Below are positions 8,004 through 14,249 of a stretch of 26,063 nucleotides of DNA, piece after piece. The stretch comes from a virus: the IMG/VR virus record IMGVR_UViG_3300033182_000211, positions 1 to 26,063 of that record. The stretch is one strand, 5' to 3'. A program made the translations under genes and the position numbers. The number at the start of each line of letters is the position of its first letter. The first letter of the stretch is position 1. The notes under the pieces are model-generated. The model was not told the origin of the DNA. It searched no databases and saw only the letters and a list, made by a program, of their open reading frames with translations.

Positions 8004-8338
8004 TATGGTTTCTCCGGCCAAACAACATCATCCAATGATGTGTAGGTATCTGTTATATCTCTAAGTGCTTGTCTGTATGTTTTCCATGCAGCAGGGATGT
8101 TTGTTCCCTTCTCTTTGTGCATAGTGACAACCCAATCTGTTTCTGCGAGTTTTCTATTTCTTTCAAATCTCAATTGTTTTAGTTGAGATTCTGCAATTAC
8201 ATTAGTAACCTCTGCAAGAATTTCATCGTCAGTAGGACGAGTTTGGTCTTCATCTAACCACTCAATACCATCAACAGTTTCTCCAATTACAATAAACCTT
8301 GCATTTGGACGAAGGGACATAAGTGCTTCAGTAATCAT
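8003..8338 (-). CDS. Phage tail assembly chaperone-like protein (111 aa)
   Basis: The N-terminal half reads as a small marine-phage domain: M-I-T-E-A-L-M-S-L-R-P-N-A-R-F, G-I-E-W-L-D-E-D-Q-T-R-P-T-D-D-E-I. The C-terminal half has R-N-R-K-L-A-E-T-D-W-V-V-T, then P-A-A-W-K-T-Y-R-Q-A-L-R-D-I, the hallmark of the phage tail assembly chaperone family (Pfam Phage_tail_APC, as I recall it). Such proteins are encoded next to fibre genes and help them fold or assemble. The gene overlaps the upstream 297-residue fibre gene by four bases (ATGA) and the downstream S74 fibre gene by one base, so the three are probably translationally coupled and the chaperone may serve either fibre. Confidence 0.78.
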   Translation of the reverse strand: MITEALMSLRPNARFIVIGETVDGIEWLDEDQTRPTDDEILAEVTNVIAESQLKQLRFERNRKLAETDWVVTMHKEKGTNIPAAWKTYRQALRDITDTYTSLDDVVWPEKP

Positions 8339-9228
8339 CCGGCAATCTCCATAACAGTTAGTGTTGACATTGGGCGTGTTCCATAAGACCCTGCTACATC
8401 GCTATAGGACGCAGAACGATTGATATAAACAACACCACTACTAGAATCTTCTGGTCTTACTTGGACTTTGTATGTCAACGCTGATGTTGAACTTGGTTCA
8501 TCCATTACAGTAAAGTGAACACCACGAGGGTGATTCCCATCACCTTCACTAGAACCAGTTCTAAAAGTAGTTCCAACTCTATTACTATCAGTTGATGGAT
8601 TTCCCGTTATAGTGTTTCCATTTCTCAATACACGACCATCTAGAGTTCTCTCCCTACTGGCGTGCCAAGTTGAAATCGCACCAAAATAACCCATAATTAA
8701 AAATTTACTATTTGCATCTCTGGGTGTCATAGTAACCGTCAAACTATTCACATCAGTATAACCACCACCAGTGAATGATTGAGTGACACTGAGTGTTGCA
8801 GTTGCAACTTGTAGAACCTTACCAGCAGTAATTGTATCACTACCACCCAATGCAATAGTTGTTCCATTGATTGTGATGGAGTCATTAGCAAGTTTAGTAT
8901 TAGTAACACCACCATCTGCAAGTTGACTTGTGTTTACACTTCCAGCACTTGGAACACCGATATCCAGTGTATCACCGAGTGCCATGATGAAGTCAATGTT
9001 ATCAGAACTTGTCAATGCACTTGCGAATGTAATCTGTGAACCGCTTACAGTGAATGAATCTTGTGGAGCCTGCATAACACCGTTCAAGGAAACCAACAAA
9101 TGATTTGCACTCTGAGGGTAATATGCACCACCATCTAATGTTAGATTGTAGGTAGCAGTTGCCGAAGTTGTGATTGAATCCAACTTAGAGTATGCACCTG
9201 TTTGTGGTTGTTTTCCAATAAATGGCAT
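8335..9228 (-). CDS. Tail fibre protein with MPFIGKQP N-terminus (297 aa)
   Basis: Residues 1-95 carry the marine-phage fibre opening M-P-F-I-G-K-Q-P, then L-L-V-S-L-N-G-V-M-Q-A-P-Q and F-T-V-S-G-S-Q-I-T-F-A-S-A-L, a variant of the DGST beta repeat found in neighbouring genes. Residues about 95-135 are a short N-T-S-Q-L-A-D-G / N-T-K-L-A-N-D-S-I-T-I linker. From about residue 140 a different beta domain begins (V-L-Q-V-A-T-A-T-L-S-V-T-Q) and runs to a conserved-looking end, S-T-L-T-V-M-E-I-A-G, containing F-L-I-M-G-Y-F-G and Y-I-N-R-S. This end domain probably forms the globular knob that touches the host; that is inference. A late-promoter octamer lies upstream and the assembly chaperone overlaps its 3' end. 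Confidence 0.78.
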   Translation of the reverse strand: MPFIGKQPQTGAYSKLDSITTSATATYNLTLDGGAYYPQSANHLLVSLNGVMQAPQDSFTVSGSQITFASALTSSDNIDFIMALGDTLDIGVPSAGSVNTSQLADGGVTNTKLANDSITINGTTIALGGSDTITAGKVLQVATATLSVTQSFTGGGYTDVNSLTVTMTPRDANSKFLIMGYFGAISTWHASRERTLDGRVLRNGNTITGNPSTDSNRVGTTFRTGSSEGDGNHPRGVHFTVMDEPSSTSALTYKVQVRPEDSSSGVVYINRSASYSDVAGSYGTRPMSTLTVMEIAG

Positions 9229-9249
9229 CTTTTAATTCCTATTTCTCTA

Positions 9250-9257
9250 TATTTATT
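9250..9257 (-). promoter_or_regulatory. Late-promoter-like octamer AATAAATA
   Basis: The minus strand reads GAATAAATATAG, 22 bases before the ATG of the 297-residue fibre gene. It is one mismatch from the T4 late consensus. Its TAA is the stop codon of the 73-residue gene. The flanking bases match those of the element at 11630-11637 closely. Confidence 0.55.
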
Positions 9258-9474
9258 CTGTATCAATATATGTCTGTGCAGCATCAACAGATGCCTGAAA
9301 AGCAGACAAATCTTCATCAGAGTCAGTGACTTCTGTGATTGACATTTGAAATTTAATTCCATCCATTACTTCTTTAACTCTAGTCTTGTCACCAGAGTCA
9401 GCAACTAACCCATCTAAGTAAGTCGTTCCGTTAGTCAAGTCTGTAATATATTGTTCTAGTGTTGGTTCACTCAT
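9253..9474 (-). CDS. Small acidic hypothetical protein (73 aa)
   Basis: I do not recognise this protein. It is acidic and predicted helical (L-E-Q-Y-I-T-D-L, V-K-E-V-M-D-G-I-K-F, F-Q-A-S-V-D-A-A-Q-T-Y-I-D-T-E), unlike the glycine- and threonine-rich fibre genes around it. It has no membrane segment or signal peptide. Its ATG shares a base with the stop of the 204-residue gene (TAATG), so the two are probably coupled and it may assist that protein, for example as a small chaperone. That role is inferred from position and composition only. Its stop codon lies within a late-promoter octamer that serves the next gene. Confidence 0.65.
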   Translation of the reverse strand: MSEPTLEQYITDLTNGTTYLDGLVADSGDKTRVKEVMDGIKFQMSITEVTDSDEDLSAFQASVDAAQTYIDTE

Positions 9475-10088
9475 TAGAAAATTCCTTGTTCAATATAATG
9501 TCCAGCACTAACTGGGCCAGTATGCACTAAGAACCTTTGTGAATAAAGTGTCTGTGATGCGTTAGAATATGTCGAGCCAGCAGCAGCAGAAGATGCAGAT
9601 TGTCGCATTCTAATCTCATCACCATCATTTTCATTACTGAAATCAAAGGTTTGGAATGGTTGCGAAGAATAAACATGAACATCACCTTTAAATCTAACAC
9701 ATGCATTATATACAGTCCCATCAATTGTTCTAGTCCATGCATTGTTTATTACATCTTCATTTTCCTGAAAAACAGGTGGAACCCAATGACCTTGTGTATG
9801 GTTCCACAACCCCCAAGTCCAATAATAAGAGCCAGGCGAAATATACCCAGAAAAAGATACTGACCAGAATGGAGTTCCAAACGAATCATAATAAGTAAAC
9901 GACTTACCAGTATCTTTACCGTTTGCATCATTAGCAGTATTGGAACCAGCACTAGTGTTGACACTTCGCAACCCAGATGCAGTTGGACAATATGATTTGA
10001 CATAATCTAATGTTGGGTGTCTCATTAGAATTTGGTTCTGAGAACCAACACTCAGCATCATGTCACCTAAATTTCTTGCTTTACTCAT
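9474..10088 (-). CDS. Unrecognised aromatic-rich virion protein (204 aa)
   Basis: I cannot assign a family. The N-terminus N-L-G-D-M-M-L-S-V-G-S-Q-N-Q-I-L is of a kind I associate with marine phage fibre genes. The central part is unusually rich in Trp and Tyr: G-T-P-F-W-S-V-S-F-S-G-Y, S-Y-Y-W-T-W-G-L-W-N-H and G-H-W-V-P-P. The C-terminal part has F-D-F-S-N-E-N-D-G-D-E-I-R-M-R-Q and ends H-Y-I-E-Q-G-I-F. An aromatic-rich compact domain could suit carbohydrate binding, which is inference. The gene overlaps the upstream DGST-repeat gene by four bases (ATGA) and the downstream 73-residue gene by one base, placing it firmly in the fibre module. Confidence 0.65.
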   Translation of the reverse strand: MSKARNLGDMMLSVGSQNQILMRHPTLDYVKSYCPTASGLRSVNTSAGSNTANDANGKDTGKSFTYYDSFGTPFWSVSFSGYISPGSYYWTWGLWNHTQGHWVPPVFQENEDVINNAWTRTIDGTVYNACVRFKGDVHVYSSQPFQTFDFSNENDGDEIRMRQSASSAAAGSTYSNASQTLYSQRFLVHTGPVSAGHYIEQGIF

Positions 10089-10600
10089 ACTGGTAGATAC
10101 CTTATTACTACTTCCGAACCATCAACTGGTGCAGAAACAAATGTTAATGTTGTTCCACTAACAGTATAATCTGTTGTTGGAGTTAGAATGACACCGTTAT
10201 ATACAACCAAAACACTTTCCACATTATGACCACTTGAAATAGTATATCCAGTTGTTGAACCGTCACCAGTTGCAGTTGTAGATGTTGTATATGTCAAACT
10301 TAGTTTTGAATTTGTAATTGTTCCGTCAGCAGGCACAACCGAACTCTCATGAGTTCCAGCAATATGAAGAACATAGAAGTTCACACCAGAACTAGGAGCC
10401 GCAGACATAGTAAGAGTTGTTCCCGAAACACTATAAGCATCAGTAGGTTCTTGGCGAACATTACCTACGAATACTGCAATGTCGTTTGCAGACGCAACAT
10501 TCTTACTCAGTGTAAATGCTGTAGTTGAACCGTCTGCTGTAAAATCATCTTTGACGATTGAAGCAAATCCAGCGGTTGGTTGTTTTCCTAGAAATGGCAT
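10085..10600 (-). CDS. DGST beta-repeat fibre protein, two copies (171 aa)
   Basis: After the M-P-F-L-G-K-Q-P opening, the protein consists of two copies of one beta repeat, at residues about 17-83 and 104-171. Each has D-G-S-T-T-x-(F/Y)-T-(L/I)-S near its start, then V-x-V-(F/Y)-x-(G/N)-x-V, Y-(S/T)-V-S-G-T-T-L-T and A-P-x-(S/D)-G. The linker carries P-A-D-G-T-I-T-N-S-K-L-S. It ends V-V-I-R-Y-L-P-V. The repeat also occurs in the genes at 10965-11600, 13412-14236 and, more divergent, 8335-9228. It is probably a structural spacer or adaptor domain in short fibres. The N-terminus is shared with the 297-residue fibre, suggesting the same docking site on the baseplate. Confidence 0.74.
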   Translation of the reverse strand: MPFLGKQPTAGFASIVKDDFTADGSTTAFTLSKNVASANDIAVFVGNVRQEPTDAYSVSGTTLTMSAAPSSGVNFYVLHIAGTHESSVVPADGTITNSKLSLTYTTSTTATGDGSTTGYTISSGHNVESVLVVYNGVILTPTTDYTVSGTTLTFVSAPVDGSEVVIRYLPV

Positions 10601-10611
10601 CGTTTATCCTC

Positions 10612-10944
10612 TTATGCTTTTTCCATTAAACCGAGAACAACATCTAGTGCAGATGCAGTTCCAGACTGAACCTTGAGAGCATCACCTGCTTCCAAGATAT
10701 ATTTTTGACCAGCAAGAGTTTCCAATGTCGTATTCGCTGGAATACTCACATTCTCTAGTAGTTGGTATGTTGTTGCAGCAGAACTATCTGAGAATTGAAC
10801 TTGAACTGTAACCGCACTAGTTGTCTTGTTTGCGATTGCGAGTCCTAGAACAACTGTCTGAGTTGCTGAAGGTGCAGTGTATAGAGTATCATATGCGCTA
10901 TCTGATACATCTGCTAATGCACTATTTTTGAAGGTATTCGCCAT
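10612..10944 (-). CDS. Small virion protein, MANxFKN family (110 aa)
   Basis: The protein opens M-A-N-T-F-K-N-S-A-L-A-D-V and reads as a single beta sandwich: L-Y-T-A-P-S-A-T-Q-T-V-V-L-G-L-A-I-A-N, Y-Q-L-L-E-N-V-S-I-P-A-N-T-T-L, G-Q-K-Y-I-L-E-A-G-D-A-L-K-V and V-V-L-G-L-M-E-K-A at the end. I recognise this pattern from small structural-region proteins of cyanophage-type T4-like viruses; the function is not established as far as I know. A paralogue of 114 residues lies at 14250-14594. Each is followed by a DGST-repeat gene, marking the start of the duplicated cassette. A TAGGAAG ribosome binding site precedes the ATG. Confidence 0.74.
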   Translation of the reverse strand: MANTFKNSALADVSDSAYDTLYTAPSATQTVVLGLAIANKTTSAVTVQVQFSDSSAATTYQLLENVSIPANTTLETLAGQKYILEAGDALKVQSGTASALDVVLGLMEKA

Positions 10945-10964
10945 TTTATCTTCCTATTAAGTTA

Positions 10965-11600
10965 TTATCCTAGTGCAATTGCAAGTGCAGTTGCATCATC
11001 CTCTGGGTCAAAGTCAAGTTTAGTTCTAGTAACCGCAGAATTTTGAATCTTTGCAGTTGTAATACTTCCATCTGCAACAGTATTTAGTGTGTTCACTCCA
11101 TTCAATTGATAGATTTGAATGTTGTCTGTTCCACTAGGTGGAGCAGCAGTGAAGGTCAATGTTGAACCAGTAACAGTGAAGGCATATGAAGAACCTTCCC
11201 TCTGATAAACATTGTCAACATAAACCATAAAGTTCTCTGCTGTATTAGAAGCAGGAACTTGTGATAGTGTGAAGGCAGTTGTAGAACCGTCTCCACTGAA
11301 TTCGTCTAGAACTGTATTAGAGTTCGTTGCGGCAGCAGTAAGTAACTGTCTACCCAAGTAAACAATAGAAGCTCTGTCTGCGGCATCTGGTGCTTCAGAG
11401 AAGTTAATATACGATACACCATTAGTTGTTGATGTAGAATATGAATACTCTGGTTCTTGGACAATACCACCCAACACCACCAACAGAGAAGTTGGAGACG
11501 CAACAGTGTAGTCCAGTGCCCACTGAGTAGTGGAACCGTCACCAGTTAATACCTGTCTTTCAAATACACCATATGCTGGTGAACTACCGATATATGCCAT
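10965..11600 (-). CDS. DGST beta-repeat fibre protein, two copies (211 aa)
   Basis: The N-terminus M-A-Y-I-G-S-S-P-A-Y-G-V-F resembles the PFIGKQP opening of neighbouring fibres. Two DGST beta repeats follow, at residues about 16-85 and 97-168, each with T-G-D-G-S-T-T or S-G-D-G-S-T-T and a V-x-Q-(E/R) element about 30 residues later. Then comes a linker, V-A-D-G-S-I-T-T-A-K-I-Q-N-S-A-V, of the kind common in phage fibres, and the C-terminus A-T-A-L-A-I-A-L-G. The same terminal A-L-G is found on the 71- and 167-residue proteins. It probably is a short fibre or adaptor. A late-promoter-like octamer lies 29 bases upstream of the ATG, making this the first gene of its unit. Confidence 0.74.
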   Translation of the reverse strand: MAYIGSSPAYGVFERQVLTGDGSTTQWALDYTVASPTSLLVVLGGIVQEPEYSYSTSTTNGVSYINFSEAPDAADRASIVYLGRQLLTAAATNSNTVLDEFSGDGSTTAFTLSQVPASNTAENFMVYVDNVYQREGSSYAFTVTGSTLTFTAAPPSGTDNIQIYQLNGVNTLNTVADGSITTAKIQNSAVTRTKLDFDPEDDATALAIALG

Positions 11601-11629
11601 TATTGTCTACCTTTAATTTCGTTCATCTA

Positions 11630-11637
11630 TATTTATT
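11630..11637 (-). promoter_or_regulatory. Late-promoter-like octamer AATAAATA
   Basis: The minus strand reads GAATAAATATAG, 29 bases before the ATG at 11600. It differs from the T4 late consensus at the first base only. The stop codon of the 107-residue gene is inside it. It would start the transcript of the second, longer fibre cassette. Confidence 0.55.
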
Positions 11638-11953
11638 CAGTTGTCACTGCGTCCCAAGTTCTGGTTTCTTCATTCCAGATGTAATCATCTGTGCCGGGAT
11701 TTGCACTTGGGGGAGTCCAACGATATTCATCTTCATCAAAAGTCCATGAATCATATGGTTTGGGTGGCAAAAATCTATCATTTGCATGGTCATATGAATG
11801 ACCAACACCAGCAAACATTCCTCTCTGACTTCCATCTTTGAAGGTTTCAATATAGGTGCCTGGTTCATCGTCAACAAGTTCGTTACGATATTCCTCTGAA
11901 CAACTAATTACTTTAATAACTTTTCCGTCTAATACTTTTGCGTAATATGCCAT
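11633..11953 (-). CDS. Small conserved phage protein, AKVLDGKV family (106 aa)
   Basis: This is a paralogue of the 115-residue protein at 5100-5447. It starts M-A-Y-Y-A-K-V-L-D-G-K-V-I, has F-A-G-V-G-H-S-Y-D and P-K-P-Y-D-S-W-T-F-D-E-D-E in the middle, and ends Y-I-W-N-E-E-T-R-T-W-D-A-V-T-T-E. Two ATGs stand in tandem at 11956 and 11953. I chose the second because the AGGA is then seven bases away, the better spacing, and because the paralogue has a single Met. It follows the 482-residue glycine-rich fibre directly, and the ribosome binding site begins at that gene's stop codon. A fibre-linked role is inferred from this repeated pairing. The biochemical function is unknown. Confidence 0.74.
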   Translation of the reverse strand: MAYYAKVLDGKVIKVISCSEEYRNELVDDEPGTYIETFKDGSQRGMFAGVGHSYDHANDRFLPPKPYDSWTFDEDEYRWTPPSANPGTDDYIWNEETRTWDAVTTE

Positions 11954-11963
11954 CATTCTTTCC

Positions 11964-13412
11964 TTACAATGTGTATCTGATGATAACTACACCATCAGCA
12001 CCATCTCCACCATCACCAGTTGCCGCCTCACCACCAGAACCAGCACCACCACCGCCACTATTGGGATGCGATGCATCAGCACCATCCACTGTGCCACCAG
12101 AAGTTGAAGACCAGTTACCATCTGCACCGCCCCCAAGACCACCAATAGGGTAGTTGTTTGCTGCTTCATAACCACCAGAACCACCGCCACCAGCGAAGTA
12201 AACATCAGAACTTACAACTTCACCAACACTGTATGTTGATGCATCAGATGTTGATATGATAGTAGAAATAACACCGTTACCACCGTCACCAGAAGTTCCA
12301 CCAGTTCCACAGTCTCCACCTCTTGCACCGGCACCGCCACCACCAGCACCATTCTGAGAAGTGTTTCCATCACCACCACCATAACCTTGTCCAGAGGTTC
12401 CAGCACCACCTACTTGTGAACCACCACCACCGGCACCACCACCAGAACCACCAGAACGACCACCAGTAGAAGGGTAATATCCACCACCGCCACCACCAGT
12501 AGTAGTAACTAAAGTGGTTGAACCACTATCTTGAATAATTGAAGATGTTCCACCGTCTGAGCCTTGTCCAGCACCAATGTTTCCAGAACCACCAGTTCCA
12601 ACATTGATGGTGTATGTTCCAGCAGACATGTTAAGTTTAGATTGTGCAGAGGTTCCACCACCAGACGAATCACCTGTGACAGATGATTTCAATCCACCGG
12701 CACCGCCGCCACCACCTCTCCAACCGCCGCCACCGCCACCGCCACCGGCAACGACTAGGTATTCAACATTTGATAATGATAATCCAGTTGGAACTGTGAA
12801 TGTTGAGCTTGAAGTAAAGATGTGAGTATATGTTGTTCCAGTAGGGTTAATCCTTGTTCCACCAGAAGGTATTCCAGCTGCAGTCGTTGTTACATTTCCA
12901 GAACTCATTCCATCTGAGTTAGTCACTTTAATTGTAACCACATTTCCTGAAGTAACATTAGAGTAAACACTAGAAGGAACAGTAACAGTTGCAGCAGTAT
13001 CAGAAGTAGGAGTTACTGTAACATCTACATCAATGGAATCTGATGATTGTGTAAAGTTGACTACTAGATTTGAACTAAGGAAACCAGAACCAGCAAGTGT
13101 TAAATCTGAACCAAGTCCAGCATAAATTGTTCCAGTAACAGAATCTAGTTGTGCAACCGCAACAGCAATCTTAAACCAATCAGTTCCATCAGAAAACATT
13201 ACAACACCTTCATCAGTGTTGTATCTAACACGACCAACACCAGCACTTGGTTCTTGTGCATCTGACCCTTGAGGAAGTTCAAAATAACCAGTTGATGTAT
13301 TTGCACTATCAGAAACCGAAGTCGCATTGACTGAAATATTATCCAAGTTTGTTAATAGAACATCACCGTTTGCGTCTAATAGTTCTGCAAGATTTTTATT
13401 TTTACTAGCCAT
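11964..13412 (-). CDS. Glycine-rich tail fibre/adhesin (482 aa), copy 1
   Basis: The architecture matches the 505-residue protein at 5460-6977. A short fibre N-terminus (L-A-E-L-L-D-A-N-G-D-V-L) leads to R-Y-N-T-D-E-G-V-V-M-F-S-D-G-T-D-W. A TIG/IPT-like domain covers residues about 87-170 (L-T-L-A-G-S-G-F-L-S-S-N-L-V-V-N-F). From about residue 216 (E-Y-L-V-V-A-G-G-G) a glycine-rich domain runs to V-V-I-I-R-Y-T-L at the end. The extreme N-termini of the two paralogues differ, and the glycine-rich loops differ in length and sequence, as expected for host-contact surfaces. Its ATG shares a base with the stop of the DGST-repeat gene upstream (TAATG). A receptor-binding role is inferred from the glycine-rich fold class. 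Confidence 0.8.
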   Translation of the reverse strand: MASKNKNLAELLDANGDVLLTNLDNISVNATSVSDSANTSTGYFELPQGSDAQEPSAGVGRVRYNTDEGVVMFSDGTDWFKIAVAVAQLDSVTGTIYAGLGSDLTLAGSGFLSSNLVVNFTQSSDSIDVDVTVTPTSDTAATVTVPSSVYSNVTSGNVVTIKVTNSDGMSSGNVTTTAAGIPSGGTRINPTGTTYTHIFTSSSTFTVPTGLSLSNVEYLVVAGGGGGGGGWRGGGGGAGGLKSSVTGDSSGGGTSAQSKLNMSAGTYTINVGTGGSGNIGAGQGSDGGTSSIIQDSGSTTLVTTTGGGGGGYYPSTGGRSGGSGGGAGGGGSQVGGAGTSGQGYGGGDGNTSQNGAGGGGAGARGGDCGTGGTSGDGGNGVISTIISTSDASTYSVGEVVSSDVYFAGGGGSGGYEAANNYPIGGLGGGADGNWSSTSGGTVDGADASHPNSGGGGAGSGGEAATGDGGDGADGVVIIRYTL

Positions 13413-14236
13413 TAGTTTTGATACCTTATCATAATTGGAAGTCCACTAGTAGGTGCGAATGTGAATGTCACAACACCACTAGAAGTATTAACTGCATAGT
13501 CGGTTGTAGGAACCATCATAACACCGTTATAGTATACCCATGCACTGTTAGTGTTCACACCAGCAGTTGTCAGAGTAAAGGTTGTTGTGGAACCATCACC
13601 AGTGAAGTTATCAACCAACCAATCTGGGCCTCTGCGAACAATACCACGAACACCCATGTGTTTAACTTCAATCTCTGCACTTGAATCTGGTGCAGAAGTA
13701 AATGTAAGAGTTGTTCCAGAAAGTGTGTAGTTATAACTTGCACCTGCTTTCTGAACAATACCGTCTACCATCACCAACAAAGTATTGACATTTGGTGGAG
13801 TCTCTGATAGAGTAAATGCAACAGTAGAACCATCACCAGAGAAAGTATCTGTAGTGAAGGTTTTCATTTGTTCTGTCAACTGAGTCGCACCAACAGAGTT
13901 GTTTGGTGGAGTCATGTTGTAAGGGCCGACACCTTTATGAATTACATAGATAGATGCAGATGAAGATGGAGACTCAGAGAAGTTTATAATTCTTGGTCTG
14001 TTTGAACTATCTTCATGAACTGAATATGCAACATCGGGTTCTTGACGAACATTGTCCAAAAGAACTTCAATGTTTCCTGCTTCAGAACCAGGCACATCAA
14101 TACTCAACTCAACAGCATTTGAATATGACCCGTGAGCACCTGTCACAGAACCGAAGTCTGAACCTGTATAGTCTTCCTTTGGAAAGGTTGTAGAGACTTG
14201 GTTTATAAATGGAACACCGATATATGCGTCAGACAT
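13412..14236 (-). CDS. DGST beta-repeat fibre protein, three copies (274 aa)
   Basis: The N-terminus contains A-Y-I-G-V-P-F, related to the openings of the other DGST-repeat proteins. Three repeats follow: a degenerate one at about 40-103 (L-L-D-N-V-R-Q-E-P-D-V-A-Y-S-V), a clear one at about 127-200 (F-S-G-D-G-S-T-V-A-F-T-L-S ... L-S-G-T-T-L-T-F-T-S-A-P), and a clear one at about 208-274 (F-T-G-D-G-S-T-T-T-F-T-L ... F-A-P-T-S-G). It ends P-I-M-I-R-Y-Q-N, a C-terminus similar to that of the 171-residue protein. It probably is a structural spacer or short fibre that works with the glycine-rich fibre encoded directly downstream, to which it is coupled by a one-base overlap. Confidence 0.76.
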   Translation of the reverse strand: MSDAYIGVPFINQVSTTFPKEDYTGSDFGSVTGAHGSYSNAVELSIDVPGSEAGNIEVLLDNVRQEPDVAYSVHEDSSNRPRIINFSESPSSSASIYVIHKGVGPYNMTPPNNSVGATQLTEQMKTFTTDTFSGDGSTVAFTLSETPPNVNTLLVMVDGIVQKAGASYNYTLSGTTLTFTSAPDSSAEIEVKHMGVRGIVRRGPDWLVDNFTGDGSTTTFTLTTAGVNTNSAWVYYNGVMMVPTTDYAVNTSSGVVTFTFAPTSGLPIMIRYQN

Positions 14237-14249
14237 TATTCTCTACCCC

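Noticed and set aside
8004-8021. Longer form of the S74 fibre starting at a TTG at 8021
   Set aside because: The TTG is inside the chaperone gene, while the ATG at 8003 has a GGAG at good spacing and the TAATG overlap used elsewhere in the window.
9474-10088. Variable protein of a diversity-generating retroelement
   Set aside because: The aromatic-rich 204-residue protein prompted the idea, but no reverse transcriptase, template repeat or near-copy of its 3' end is visible in the window.
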